A DNA stretch of 64,000 nucleotides from Selaginella tamariscina (GCA_003024785.1 PUQB01000121.1:186001-250000); one strand, 5' to 3'; positions 43,850 to 57,120 are shown, counted from the stretch's first letter. Notes: generated by a model not told the origin, from the sequence alone. Numbers and translations are program-made.

Positions 43850-46774
43850 CTAAGAACTCATTAACAATTCTTCTTTGCTATTACCTTCTGAGTGAGGTGA
43901 AGAAGGTCAAGGCTGCTTGTGAGATGGTTCAAGATCTTCCGTATCTTCTGTTATGTTTCCATGGGTAATGGAGTGTGTGAATGTTCTGTACTCCTCAAGA
44001 TAACTTTCCGGTCTAATATCTGATTGAAGTTCGTCCTCAGACTCCGACATTGAACCAGATTCGTCTTCAGAACTATCGCACTTATCGGGAGAACTTTCTC
44101 AAATACTCCTGTATGGGTTTGTTGGGGTAGTCAGTTGAGAACCTCTCTATCCACTTGTTTCAGGTCCTCAACCATGGTCTTATCCGTTTCAACGACAAAC
44201 ACACATGTATCCCGAAGGTAACACTCCTTCAAGACGGACCCCCTAGTGCAGTAGTCAAAAACCACGCATCACTGTGAGGACCCCTGATCAAGTTGACGAT
44301 GCTTCGTGCCGCTTGACTTGTAATGTTTGGATAACGTACATTGCCGAATACGTCACTCTCGCTATCGGTGTATCGGATGGAGGTTCAGGGCCGTTGGAGT
44401 GCAAACAGATGCCTATCCAGTCATTTGGAAGTTTGAAATTGTTTGGTGCATTCCTAACAACCAAGTGAACAACCGAATCAATGCACTTCGGATCAACATC
44501 ATTCATATAAAATCCTGTCCAACGAAGTTTATTCCTCTTGGCAAAGGCGAAGGCAAAGGTATCGGTGACATGAGCATGAAACAGTTTCCTACAAGCAGTG
44601 ATGGTACCCCATAAAGTCTCCGAATCCAACAACAAACATATGTAGGGCTTGTCGTGATTTGTAGCATCTTCCTTATAAGGTTCAACTCGGTTCTCCGCTG
44701 TTGAAGGACTGCCATAAGAGAAGGCGTCATCACAATGTTTCTCCTTCTTGGGGTGGCGTGCAATAGATTCTGGCCCAGATCTTCTTATTGATTCACCCAT
44801 TTGATAAGCATATCATCGTTTGTCACATGCAAATATTTCTTGACCTCTTCGTATGTTGAAGCCAAGGTCCAACCCAGTTTGTGGTAGTGTATTCCCAACC
44901 ACTCCTTGAAGTGCCTGACCGTCTTCAACTCCATTGCCTTGAGATGAAAAGGAGAGGTGGGGCTGCTGTTGTTAATTTTAATTTGCCATCAATCACCAAA
45001 TCAGTCAAGACTTTCCATCTCCTCCATCGTTGTTCCATTTAAAAGGCTTCAACCATGTGAGCTTGAAATTGTTGTTTACATCCTTTATAGATTGAACAGA
45101 CTTAGCCTTCGGCGTTTACTGGGTTTCTTTGTAGACTTCTCTAAGGGCTCCTCCTCACTTGTCTGCTTCTTCTTTAGTGTTCCTTTTGCAAAGGATTCCA
45201 TAATCCCCAACCATTTGGGAAAGATTCTATCCTCGGGACAAGAAATCAACATCATCAAAAAGGATGTTTCCTTCCCGCCCACCTGGGCAAAATCAACTGC
45301 TACAATTTCTTCAACTCTCTGGAAAGAAAAAGACAAATTAATATACTGGCGAGATAAATCCCGCCCAAAATAATTTGCTTACTCGGTAGTCCGCAGATTG
45401 TGTATTCCCTGCGGTAACTCTTTGTGGTCGCTGAAGAGATTCCCACACGGCTCGCATGTGTTTGAACTTCTCCTATATTTTGCTGTTGTAGTGGTTGGTG
45501 TCTGCAGCGTCCCATTCCGTCGATAACTTATGGTACTGTTCGATTGTGAGATTTAGCTTCGCTAAAAACGTTGATCATTTCGTCAGCTTCTCACGGGTAT
45601 GCTCGAAAAGTTTTGTTGTCGTTCCTTTGTTGTGTTCATTGAGAAGTCGTTAGGCTACCATTATTGTGTGCTGGCCACTAATGATGTAGTACTTGATTGA
45701 TTTTCTATTCTCCGTCTGAATCTTCCTCATTTGTTCCGGTGTTGAGATCCACACTTTGTCAGCGCCTTTGTTTCTCTCGTAGTATGGACACAAAACAGCA
45801 TTATGTGGAACGGTATAAGAATTGTCGTCCTTCATCTTCTCCATGAGCTCAGCTACACGTTCTTGATTGAGTGGCCTGTAATTGAAGTTTGGGTTCACGT
45901 TGCAATACTTAACCCTACACTCATAATCCTATCATCCAACATCATTTTCTTGTGGCTTATTGCAGCATGGGATGCCATAGGTGCAGCTGACAAAATGACC
46001 GAGGATTTTCTTTTACGATCCGAATCAACATGTGTGATCCCCGATTAATGCTATTCTAATGTTCTCGGCACACTCTTCCAGCTCCCGAAATTTTCTAAGC
46101 AAATTGAACGTGATCTGTAAAAAACCTGAGATTGAGCCACCCTCTCAATCTCCCTTATGATGTCGCTGTGTTCTTCTTCAATGTGAAGAGGACTTGTGGA
46201 TTTTCTGTATTGTGAAGCAATCTCTGTTGAGAAGACACCTACTCGATGAGTCTAAAGATCTTCGAAGTAGACATCCAGTTGGATCTCCTCCATAGATGGG
46301 CTTTGTTGAGTTGAATAAGAACTCCACGGTCAACATTATTAGTGAACACGTGAACGTCATTATCCACAAGTCGACAAGACCACCCGAAATTAATGTTGTA
46401 ACTGGCGACCTCTGGATCCGAGAACATGACATTAGATGGAACAAGGCATATGTGTCGAGCATCGTTCAATCTGGGTTCACAGCATGCTTTCGGATGCTTG
46501 ACTAGCACACCCACTTTCCATTGTTTTGCTTGTCCATGCAATGTGACAGAGGTTAGTTTGACAGCAACCATGGTTGTTCCAATGCGCTTCCTGTTTAGTT
46601 TGAAATATGGCCAAGTTAATTCCAGAATCCCCCTGCCCATTTCTTCTCCTACTCTCATCTTCAATGTAACCTCAATTCCACATCTGAATACAAAAATGAT
46701 TAGTTTTTCAAGCACATATCCGAGTATAATAGATTTTGTTTTAATTCTTACCCAGAATTTGACGACGACTCCAT
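43850..46774 (-). pseudogene. Copy C: ParB-like/methyltransferase-like spliced gene
   Basis: Minus-strand ATG at 46,774-46,772 (MESSSNSG), first intron as in copy B. The unknown N-terminal part is open over 158 codons (46,239-46,715) and reads GRGILELTWPYFKLNRKRIG and PSNVMFSDPEVASYNINFGW. The ParB-like part (45.60-45.90 kb) reads NPNFNYRPLNQERVAELMEK, then YYIISGQHTIM. After the intron holding one palindrome unit comes VEEIVAVDFAQVGGKETSFL. Then HVTDTFAFAFAKRNKLRWTG leads to the methyltransferase-like region (44.2-44.3 kb). About 170 bp spanning the third intron of copy B are missing. Stop at 43,850-43,852. A handful of other frame changes. Confidence 0.6.
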
Positions 46775-46915
46775 ACTAATGACTCAATCTCCTTGTTTAA
46801 TTAAATCATCCTTCTGCAAAATAATACACTATGAATATAAATCATATAAAAACGCACACACACTTGTATAAACCCGAATATACAAAATAATATACAGAGA
46901 GAAGTGAATTGAATT

Positions 46916-47002
46916 AACTGTCCAAAACTCACATTTGTGCTAGTGCAAAAGAAAGATAACATTTCATTTTAGAACCACCACAAATGTGAGCTCTGGACAG
47001 TT
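46916..47002. repeat. Copy C: 87-bp hairpin
   Basis: Same length and arms as 34,348-34,434 in copy B, inverted with the element. Arm differences (tccaaaactcac against gtgagctctgga) weaken pairing by a few positions. Located between array 2 and the cargo gene start. Confidence 0.8.
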
Positions 47003-47104
47003 TTACATAGATTCCTAGCTTTTACTCGAAATATTATGATAAGATGATAAAAATAAATAAAATGAGATATGCAACTTATATATAATATACACATATATAT
47101 TCAC

Positions 47105-48262
47105 ATGGAAGGTGCGGCAGGATTAATCTCGCCATCCCTTCAATGGCTTCTGAAAGAGTGGGCGGGATTAATCTCGCCACCTTTCTGGAGGCCCTGAAAG
47201 GGTGTGCGGGATTAATCCCGCCACCCTTCTCGGTCTCAGAGAGAACTTGGCAAGATTTATTTGGCACACCCCTTCAGGGGCTCCAGAAAGGCGGCGGGAT
47301 TAATCTCCCCCACCATGTAAGGGATGGTGAAATGAATCTCGCCACCCTTCTCAGTCCCCTCCATTGGTATGTTGTAAACCTTCTTCGTCTCAGACAGAAA
47401 CGTTTGGGATTGGTCCGACTCACCAATGGAGGAAAAAAGAAGGGTGGCAGGATTCATCCCTCCACCAAGCATTGAAGGCTCGGCGGGATTAATCCCGCCG
47501 CCTAGGCCCTTCCCGCAGGCCATGTGCGACGGGATTAATCCCGCCGAATTTTGCACAGGGATTGGGCGTGCGGTGGGATTAATCCCGCCGCCCATGGCCT
47601 CCGTGCTGGGCCTAGACAGCGGGATTAATCCTGCTGCCCACGCATGCCTTGGGCAGAATCTGGCGGGATTAATCCCGCCACACGCCCATGCCCTGTGCAA
47701 AATTTGGTGGGATTAATTCCGCCGCCTAGGCCCTTCAAACAAGCCTTTGGCGACGGGATAAATCCCGCTGGATTTCGCGCAGGGCATGCGTACACGGCGG
47801 GATTAATCATGCTGTCTAGGCCCAGCACGCAGGCCATGGGCGGCAAAATTAATCCCGCCGGACGCCCATGCCCTGTGCAGAATCCAGCCCGATTAATCCC
47901 GCCACCTAGACCCGCCATTGGCGGCGGGATAAATCCCGCCGGATTCCGCGCAGGGCATGCGTAGGCGGTGGGATTAATCCTGCCGTCTAGGCCCAACACG
48001 CAGGCCATGGCTGGCGGGATTAATCCAGCCGCTCTTCGGTTATCCTCTTGGGTGGCGGGATTAATCCCGCTGCTCATGAAGCTAACTGAATAACCTGCCT
48101 GAAATGGCGGCGAGATTAATCCCGCCGCTCATGAGGCTAACCAAATAGCCTACCTGAAGGGCAGCGGAATTAATCTCGCCGCCGAGGGTCTAACCATATA
48201 GCGGCGAGATTAATCCCGTCATTACACACGTCTCACCATATAGCAGCAGGATTAATCCCACT
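47105..48262. repeat. Copy C: palindrome array 2, cargo side
   Basis: About 25-30 units of GGCGGGATTAATCCCGCC and variants, with the same spacer words as copy B (cgcagggcatgcg, ggcccagcacgcaggccatg). Shorter than copy B's array by about 240 bp, so unit number varies between copies. Low-complexity frames such as 47,625-48,077 (minus) are repeat artefacts. Confidence 0.92.
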
Positions 48263-48966
48263 GCTACACACATATATATATCTATATGTATATGTGTGTG
48301 TAGGAGAGTGCGTGTGTGTGCCAGAGATAGACAAATCAGATAAAATTATACTGATACACACACACATATGTATATGTATATGTATATCGTATGTGTGTGC
48401 TAAATAAATTAAATTATACAGATACACACACACACACACATCTATATGTATATATATGTATAGTATATGTATATTTATGTATATGTATATGTATATACAG
48501 AAGTGTGTGTGTGTGCAAGAGATAGATAAATAAATAAAATTATACAGATACTGGTACACATAATATATGTATGTATATATGTACATAGGTATATATATAT
48601 ATGTGTGTGTATATGTATATCGTGTGTATGCGTGTGTGAAACAAATAAAATCATATAGATAAACAAACACACACACACACACATATATATATATACAGGA
48701 GTGTGCGTGTGTGTGCGAGAGATAGATAAATAAATAGAATTATACAAATACTGGTACACATAATATATGTATGTATATATGTATATAGGTATATATTATA
48801 TGTGTGTGTGTGTGTGTATGTATATCGTGAGTATGCGTGTGTAAGCGAAACAAATAAAATCATATAGATAAACAGGAGTGTGCGTGCGTGTGCAAGAGAT
48901 AAAATTAATAAATTAATAAAATTATACATATACACAAACACAAACACACACAGATATATATATATC

Positions 48967-49014
<48 letters not shown>

Positions 49015-50040
49015 CGAGTGTGCGTGTGTGTGTGTGTGTGTATGTATACGAGTGTGCGTGTGTGTGCGAGAGATAGATAAATAAATAATATTATTAAGAT
49101 ACACACACATAAATATATATGTGAATAAAAATAAATAAATAAACTCAGGAGTGTGCGTGTGAGAGAGAGAGAGAGAGAGATATCTCACCTGTGTGTGTGA
49201 GCCTGTGTGTGAGAGAGAGAAATCTCACAGCCACCGCCTCCGCCGCCTTGCTTCTTGAAACCCTAAGAATATACCTAAACCCTAAAAGAAATAGAATATA
49301 TATTAACCCTAATCGAATATTCTTTCTAAGAATATACTTAAACCTTAAAAAGAATAAACTATAGATTCGCCCTAAATGAATATTCTTTCATTATATTATT
49401 AGCGTGTGCGTGTGTGTGGGTGTATCACATACACCTCAAGAATAAAAATCATGCAGGGGTTTAACATGTGTGTGTCCATGAGTGTTAAAGTTTCACGTGC
49501 ATCGATACATATATACACACATAGTATTATACACATAGACATACATACATATTAGTACATATTAATATTAGAGAGACAGAGTACATGATCATGTATGGTG
49601 TGTATGTATGAGAAAAGAGAGACAATACATATTATGGATCATGCATGGTGTGTATGTTTGAGAGAAGAGAGACAGTACATATTAATATGGATCATACATG
49701 GTGTGTATGTATGAGAGAAGAGAGAGAGTGTTAACAAATGAAAATCGTACACATTGCATATATTAGTACACATATATACATACACACGTGTATACACACA
49801 GACATACATATATATTACATGTGTAAATTCAATGTGTTACATACACACAGACTGAATACATATAAATCATACATGCGTTGAACATGATATTTTTTCAATA
49901 AAGAAGCAACATATAATTTCTCAAGTTTGGTTTAGGGCAATGTGCATGTGTGTGCATATGTGTCTCTGTAAGTGCTTCTAATGCATGTGCACATGTATAT
50001 ATAAATTTATGATTGTGTTTATATATGTGTGCAAAACAAA
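48263..50040. repeat. Copy C: microsatellite and minisatellite field
   Basis: Mirror of 30.85-32.84 kb in copy B. TG/CA tracts with a pure (TG) run of about 20 units at 48,970-49,012, repeated 'gtgtgcgtgtgtgtgcgaga' motifs, telomere-like 'taaaccctaaa' words near 49,260-49,360, then 'ggatcatgcatggtgtgtat' minisatellite copies (49,580-49,720). Confidence 0.88.
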
Positions 50041-51365
50041 CATCGAATAATTAAGAAAATAATATTAATAAACACACTATGAACATATTTTAGATTATAC
50101 ATAATAATATATGATTTTATCTAATATATAGCCATATATAGTTTTAATAATATATATTAATTTAATATTGATAATAAGGTTTAACATTGGAATATTCTTG
50201 AAATAATAAGAAATTAATTGAGAAAATCCCATTAATATATACAAATGTAGATCAAGTACTGAAATAATTAACTAAATTAATTATGATAATCATGTTTAAT
50301 ATTAGAATATTCTTGGAATAATAAAAAATAATAAAGAATATCCCATTAATATAAAGAAGATTAATTACTCAAGTAATTAAGAAAATGATATTAATATACA
50401 CACTATGAACATATTTTAAATTATACATAATACATCATTTTATCTAATATATAGTCATATATAGTTTTAATAATATATATTAATTTAATATTGATAATAA
50501 GGTTTAACATAGGAATATTCTTGAAATAATAACAAATTAATTGAGAAAATCCCATTAATATATACAAATGTAGAATAATTACTGAGATAATTAAGAATAA
50601 GACTAATTTAATTATGATAATCAGTTTAATATTGGAATATTCTTCAAATATTAAGAAAATAATAAAGAATATCCCATTAATAGTAGGAAATGTAAATTAA
50701 TTACTCAGTAATTAAGAAAATAATAATAATAAACAACTATGAATATATTTTAAATGATACATAATAATATATCAATTTATTTATTGTATTAGTGTATATT
50801 ATATATATATAAACTTAATAATATATACTTGAATATTAAGAATGTAGAATAATTACAAAAATTTTGTAATATTAAACAACTTGAATCACTTGAATGACAT
50901 TAAATGCAATTTTAAAACACTCATTGAATTGGAGAGTATATATGTCAGACTGTTGGTTATTTGTTTCAACTCATTTTAAATTTTCTTTTATGTTATTTTC
51001 AAAAATTTCGAATTTCTGACATAAGTATTGTCGGTCTGACATGTAAATTTGAAAATGCATTTAATTTCCCACTCAAATTCAGATCTGGTTCTTTCTCCGG
51101 CAAGGGTTTCTTCATTTCTTTATTTTTCACTCTTCAATTTTCTTTTTTTTCTTAGTGATCAGCTCAGGAGCGACATTAAATTGGGTGTGTATTGTTTATA
51201 GGAAAGCACGGCGCCTTCAGTGTGTTTACAAGTAAGTATTATAAACAAATTTAGATATATTTTAAAGATTCACTCTCTTACATTCTCTCTTAAATTTTAA
51301 AATTTAGGATTTTATTCTGTTAGGATTTATCCCGTTTAAATATACTTTAACTTAATATTTCTGTT
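50041..51365. repeat. Copy C: AT-rich spacer with tandem repeat
   Basis: No gene. 'actatgaacatattttaaat' type words recur near 50,085, 50,404 and 50,735, the same roughly 320-bp period as in copy B. The frame at 50,961-51,155 is AT-driven and not supported as a gene. Confidence 0.7.
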
Positions 51366-51995
51366 AGCCGGGGCGGCGGATTAATCCGGCCATTTTTTTT
51401 CGCCTCTTCAAAGAGGTGGGGATTAATCCCGCCACCATCTCTTGATAACTATGGCAATTAGTCGGGCAATGCTTCTCCGCCTCTTAAAAAGAGCCGGGAT
51501 TAATCCGCCGATAACTCTCAATGATAAAGAGTTACTTAAATTTATTAAAAAGTTGTCTACGGGATTAATCTCAACCATTTTAGGAGGCAGAGAAGGGGTG
51601 GCGGGATTAATTCCCACCACACTTCCCTGTTTTAAATATTTGTGGGCAGATTCATCCCGAGATCTCTTTGAAATCATAGTTCGGAGAGAGTTGTGGGCGG
51701 GATTAATCCCGCCGCTATTCCCCTCGTCAGAGTTGTGGGCGGATTAATCCCGCCGCTCTTCTCGTCGGAGGGATTTGCGGCGGGATTAATCCCGCCGCCT
51801 CTCTCCGACGAGGAAGTCGGCGGCGGGATTAATCCCGCCTCTCTCCGAGGGAGAGTCGCGGGGGATTAATCCCGCCACTCTCTCGAGGAGTCGGGCGGGA
51901 TTAATCCCCGCTCCTCCAAGGGGTAGTCGGCGGCGGGATTAATCCCGCCGACTTCCTCGTGGAGGGAGTCGTGGGCGGGATTAATCCCGCCCATC
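51366..51995. repeat. Copy C: palindrome array 1, transposase side
   Basis: About fourteen palindrome units, perfect in the half nearest the transposase gene (51,690-51,992) and worn farther away. Spacers such as 'ctctctccgacgaggaag' match copy B. Confidence 0.92.
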
Positions 51996-52133
51996 AGTTG
52001 TATTAATAAAGCATGAGATATTATCTCTATACATAATTATGTATTATTGCACATGCATATTATTAAGCAACCAAGTTCTGATTTCTTAGAAATATTGCAT
52101 AAACAGATATCATAAAATAACACAATTATTTAT

Positions 52134-55100
52134 GTGCAGGACAATATGTATAATACTGGAGATAAAGTATGTCTTCTTCGGAACAACGAGATAGTTGGCA
52201 CTGGAACTGTGGAAGTTCGAGATGATAATGCATCATGTCACAATATTGCCCAAGGATCTTGTGTGTACGTATGGGTGAACACCATTTTCAAGCATGTTGA
52301 GGTTCTGGAATGGAATTTGAGGAGGGTTCTCCTGTATTGTGGAATTTGGATGAAGTCAAGGCTGACACAGAATATGCAGAGTCACAAACAAATAGTAGCA
52401 CGAGTTTTCCAGATGATGGCTTGCCTGCTGTGATGGATGAGGTGATTCTCTTTCTTCATGAGATTGAGGTTGGGAGAGGCATCATCACAGCCCAATGGAA
52501 GCAGTGTCAGAAGAGAAACTAGGGTCCGACTTCGTGGGTGTAGTTGTGACAGAGGTTTCACCTAATGGCACATTGCATCCTGGATCCCTCGTGAGGTGGC
52601 GAACATCTGAATTAAGACGGCAAGATGGTTCAACATATTCTGGGTTGGATTTCAATAATAACAACCCGGAAGAACAACTCATATTTGAAGAGGTTCCTTG
52701 CATTGGTCCTATTGTAAGAAAAAGGCGATTCATGGGTTGCAGATCTTCCCCTGCAAGTTTCAGCAAGAGGGTAAGATGGATCCTACATCTTCCGAAAGTG
52801 TTACGAGCATTTCCACGATTGACTGCTGCAAGAAGAAGTGTTGTCAGATGGCAGACCGGAATGAAATTACCCAATGTAGACATGTCTTTCGTACTCACCC
52901 AAAAGCAAAGGCATGAGTTTGTATATGCTGCACTAACTGGGTGTATTGATGGAATGGCTCGGACACAGGTTATCAGAGTACATCCATGGTATTTAATAAG
53001 GTGGCCATCTGCTTCAAAGCTTGGTACAGTATATACGGGATCCCAAAGACCACGTTCTACCGTCGGAGGGATGAGTGGCTAGATGGAGCGCGAACCTCAG
53101 TACATGGGAACACTCGCTTGGTCAAAACCCGCTCTCACATTATGGCAGCCATAGAGATACTCAAGGCTTTTGTGGAAGCAAATGCAGACAGGATGCCTCA
53201 CAAATGCCGAACCACAAATGCAGGGGTCAGGGAAAATCTCAAGGTTTTGCCTTCAATCTACACTCAATTGAAGCTGTGTGAACATGTGAACAAGTGCCTC
53301 AGTTTGATGGGGCTCAAGCAATCTGCACTGGTACCTTCAACAACATATGGAATACTCATTTTAAGGATGTGGAGATTGCAAAACACTCTAGCTTTTCCAA
53401 GTGTGACACTTGTACATCATTGAAGGCTGCAGAGGCTTGTGCAAAAACCTTGGTGGAGATCACTGCCATTCAAAAGAAGATGGAGGCCCACATGATTGCA
53501 CAACAAACTTGCCGGTCTCAGTACTATGCACACCGCATGCTTTCTGTGTCACGCCCATCAGAGTACCTGTGCTTGATCCATGACAAGATGGATCATTCAA
53601 AGACCAGCATTCCAAAGCTCGTTGCAACACCAAAGTGCCTTGGAAATGTCATGAAACTTCCGATTTCATTGACAGTGTGCTAACACATGGACACGGTTGT
53701 GAGTCATATGGACACTTTTCACTTCCACATTGGTCTAGCGACTCCAATTTCACTATTGGGTCGTTGGCCATGTGTTTCAGAAACCTTGAAGCCCACTCAC
53801 AGACAAGTCCTATCAGTGATCTCAAAGTGAAGAAACAACACCTTCAACCTTTACATAATGCTCTCATGAACACGTCTGCACTTGAGGCTACTTGGGAATA
53901 TGAGAGGCATTGTCAGCAACCTGCACAAAAAACAGATGGCCCTGTTGAGAGTTCAGGTTCAGTGGAGGGATCTAGCTCAAATAGTGTACATGTGTCCTCA
54001 ACATCAAATAAGCTTCCTCGTCATTTGCTTTTACAGATGGATAATTGTGCAGGCGAGAACAAAAATAGGTAAATCATTTTACTTAAGGGTTTCTCAAGCT
54101 CATACTTACTTTTATTTTCTAGATATGTGCTAGCATACTTGTCAATGCTTGTTGCCAAAGGTGTGTTTGAAACAATCACGCTCAGTTTTCTTATGGTTGG
54201 TCACACTCATGAAGATATTGATGCGTTCTTCAGCAAGGTCTCCAACTCTACAAAAAGGACAAGTGCACTTACCTTACCGCATATGATGAATCTTTTTGAA
54301 AATTGCATCTCCAAAAAAAGTTGTGCTTTGCTTGTGACTGAGGTGCCAGACTTCAAAAAATTTCTCAAGGAGTATATAAAAGAGGGAGTGATTCTTTAGT
54401 TGGTCACCTTGTGCCGCTACAATTCTTTTTCTCCATACGAGATGGTATACCTATTATGCAGTACAAGTTACGGCCATCAGAGCAGGAGTGGTTACCGAAA
54501 GAGGGCTTAATGCTCTTCAAAAGTGGAGAGATGGAAAGCCACTTCTCCCAGAAGGACAACCAGACCCTATTCCATTGAGTGCCCAGCTCAAGGAACAAGA
54601 GGTTATTATTGATGGCATCAAAAAATATGTGGCATGGGTTCAAAAATCGATGCCAAAGAATTCTGATAAGGCAACTGGTTACTCAGAACTATATAAGCAT
54701 GTGGTCGACTATTGGGAGACTGTTGTTCGAGAGTTGGAAGGGCCTACTGTCACAAGTACAGAATTGCAACACCCTTTTTGGCCTAAAACAAGGTGGCGAG
54801 AGGAGATTGAAATGACATCACTGAGCACAGACGACATAGAAGCCAGTAGTGATGTGGAAGTGCAAACCCCACACTTTGTTGGACAAAGGAACCAAAAACC
54901 TAAAGCATACTTTGATTGCTGCCAGGATCTTCAAAAACTAATGATGGTTCTCATTACTCCAGATGCGTCATATAATCAGCCTATTTGGATGGGTCAAATT
55001 ATCGACACACCTGAAGTAATCACAAAAAATAGTATTGTTAAGGTTGCATGGTTCAAACCACAAAAAAGGCGACACGAGAAGGAGAGCGAAAGATATAATG

Positions 55101-55249
55101 GATGCCTAGAGAAAACATGGTCTCCCAATCAAAAAGACCCAGCATGTTTTATAAATGTTAAATCCATTCGATATGGGTGGATGTCAAGAAGCGTTGATAA
55201 AGTCACGATTAACAAAACTGCAAGGGAATGTATGTTTTCTGAAGCTTAA
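52134..55249 (+). pseudogene. Copy C: transposase-like gene, most complete copy
   Basis: The first ATG in frame is 52,146 (MYNTGDKVCLL); 'tatgtgcag' just before could instead be a 3' splice site. Order: VCLLRNNEIVGTGTVEVRDD; VVVTEVSPNGTLHPGSLVRW; a Cys-rich patch (DCCKKKCCQMADRN); helix-rich AICFKAWYSIYGIPKTTFYR; NIWNTHFKDVEIAKHSSFSK with CDTC; then the likely catalytic acids in LIHDKMDHSKTSIPKL (53.58 kb), LLQMDNCAGENKNR (54.04 kb) and VGHTHEDIDAFFSKVS (54.2 kb). An intron at 54,069-54,122 rejoins R|YVLAYL. A long C-terminal region ends in MFSEA, stop 55,247-55,249. The layout matches proteins I know as carrying the DUF7869 domain (D..D..HTHEDID), plausibly an RNase H-fold transposase. Several frame changes in 52.3-53.4 kb and near 54.4 kb break it. 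Confidence 0.75.
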
Positions 55250-55728
55250 AGCAATTACAAAATTATAAAATATCATATATTTAATATTCATAATTATTAT
55301 AAACTCTTTAATAATAGTACCAAATTGTTTACTTAACTATATAAATTTAAAAAAATATGGAAGATTGACTATATTATTATAGGATTTTATATATATATAT
55401 TATTACTACTACAAATTTTTAATTAATAATGTTATATTTAAATATTAATATTTTAATAACAACATCAATATTTATATAATGTACCTCTTATGCTCTTCCT
55501 TAATTGTTATATTAGGCAATATATTATATAATTTAATACTTCTACTTTTATAATGTTATTAATTTTTGTTCAATGAATGCTATAATTTATTAAAGGGTCG
55601 AATACAAAATAGAATATTCTAAAGAATATTCTTTTTCAAACATATATTCTAAAGAATATTCCTTTAATATTAGAAAATGCTAATTAAATAGCTAAAATTG
55701 CTAATTATTAGGAAATGGGACTATAGCC
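55250..55728. other. Copy C: right subterminal AT-rich region
   Basis: No gene. Mirror of 26.26-26.74 kb, with AGAATATTC words at 55,610-55,660. Confidence 0.6.
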
Positions 55729-55751
55729 ATGCCCATTTTAGTTACAACTTG
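55729..55751 (-). repeat. Copy C right terminal inverted repeat
   Basis: On the minus strand CAAGTTGTAACTAAAATGGG continuing to GCAT, then ggctatagtcccatttccta as at the left end of copy B. Confidence 0.87.
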
Positions 55752-56090
55752 CATATTAGCGGAGATCATGCAACAAACCATTCGCTGTGACAACCGTTTG
55801 TTTGAGCGTCGTCAGGAAAGATCCCGTTAGTAGTTCCTGCAAACCAATCCTGCACCTGTGGTACATGTTCCTGCACCACCTTCTAGAGTAGTTCCTATGG
55901 AAGTCGAGAAATCCAAGCGTGGCTCTCTTTCTGCTGCTGAGAAGCAACGTCGCCGTAGTGAGAACCTATGCTTGTATTATGGTGAAGCAGGACACAAGGT
56001 GGCAGATTGTCCTATTAAAGCCAGGAAGTTCAAGATGCGTGAAGTTGAAGCCAAACTTCAGTCGGAAAACTTCAATGTCCACTTCGTCTA
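55752..56090 (+). mobile_element. Gypsy fossil: gag, C-terminal part with zinc-knuckle region
   Basis: It resumes gag after copy C, with RCDNRLFERRQE typical of chromovirus gag. It is followed by a basic stretch and a zinc-knuckle-like region (GEAGHKVADCPIK) at about 55.96-56.02 kb. Confidence 0.8.
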
Positions 56091-56102
56091 AGAGCCGCGA
56101 AG

Positions 56103-56543
56103 TTGGACATAGGCGCAGGCTCCATTGGTGCTGCTCATACGATTCCATCACTCAAGTTTCCTGTACACATTCGTCTCAATAATCGAGAGCTCAAGGAGTT
56201 TGCCCTTTTAGACACTGGTGCAAATGCATGTTTCATGGATGACACTTTTGCAACTCAACATGGCATTTCGGTGGTGAAGTTGAAGCATGCAGTTCCTGTA
56301 GAGGTGGCCGATGGTCGTCTGATTGCTTCTGCCGCAGTTACCCATGCTACCAAACCTCTCTCTTGCAGTCATGGAGCATTCAACTGTTCAATTTCCTTCA
56401 ACTTGATCAAGACGCGGTTGATTCCCATCATTTTGGGCATGCCATGGTTCGTTGTTACAAATTCGCAGATCAACTGGAGATCTAGGATGCTCACGTTTTC
56501 CTCTCCGGCAGCCAGGATCAATTCTGTACCTTCCTGTGTGTAA
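56103..56543 (+). mobile_element. Gypsy fossil: protease region
   Basis: An open stretch of 146 codons with ALLDTGANACFMD, the retroviral-type aspartic protease active site, and IPIILGMPWF near the end, the second conserved protease block. In chromoviruses this lies between gag and reverse transcriptase, as here. Confidence 0.82.
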
Positions 56544-56559
56544 GATACATCCTTAATAT

Positions 56560-57120
56560 TTGAAGCAGTACAAGCTACAGGATTGACCGTGCCTGTTCCT
56601 GTATCAGTGTTGAAAACTCCTCCTCGACAGGATTCACCTCATGTCAGTTCCACAGCACATCCGCAGGCTCTCTCCACTCCTGTAAGTTTGTGGATTCTTG
56701 TATAGGGTTCTTCCAATCTTGTCTCAGTGTCGAAGGTTCCTCCTCAACAGGATCCACCTCCTGTTAGTTCGTCAGCACACTCGCAGGCTTTCCTCATTCC
56801 TATGCAACCACGGACTTCTGTACAGGATTCTTCCAATCCTGTACACTCGTCAACATCCACACAGGTTTTTCCCAATCCTACCTTCTTTTGTTACTCTGCT
56901 TCTGTTCCACCCCCAAGATCCTTCCTCTTTTTCAGTCATAGCTCCCTCCTTCTCCTCTCCGAGTTCTTACCACTACCATGCATGAACTTGCCACTAATCC
57001 TCCTCCTTTCTATTTTTTGCCTTTCAAGTAACTCCTACGTCCTCTTCTACCTTTCTTGTATCTGACTCTCCTGTTTTTCAATCTCCTTCTCCTTCTCCTC
57101 CTTCTTCCCTACCATTCAAG
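56560..57120 (+). mobile_element. Gypsy fossil: Pro/Ser-rich linker before reverse transcriptase
   Basis: Low-complexity region rich in Pro, Ser and Phe codons, with repeated 'acaggattc' and 'cctcctcaacaggatccacc' words. It contains no recognised domain. Many chromovirus pol proteins have a variable linker here. Confidence 0.6.

Larger units (their letters stand above)
42149..55751. mobile_element. Large DNA transposon copy C, inverted relative to B, inside the gypsy gag
   Basis: Terminal repeats lie at 42,149-42,171 (CACGTTGTAACTAAAGTGGG) and, inverted, at 55,729-55,751. Flanking 8-mers CATTAATG and CATATTAG are only partly alike, so the target duplication is unclear here. Same plan as copy B in mirror image: phosphatase-like gene (minus), ParB-like/methyltransferase-like gene (minus), hairpin, array 2, microsatellites, AT spacer, array 1, transposase (plus). 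It has the most complete transposase gene of the three. The insertion in gag gives relative dating: C is younger than the gypsy element. Confidence 0.88.

Noticed and set aside
42141-55759. Clear 8-bp target duplication around copy C
   Set aside because: CATTAATG and CATATTAG agree at only about half their positions; kept as unclear, not claimed.
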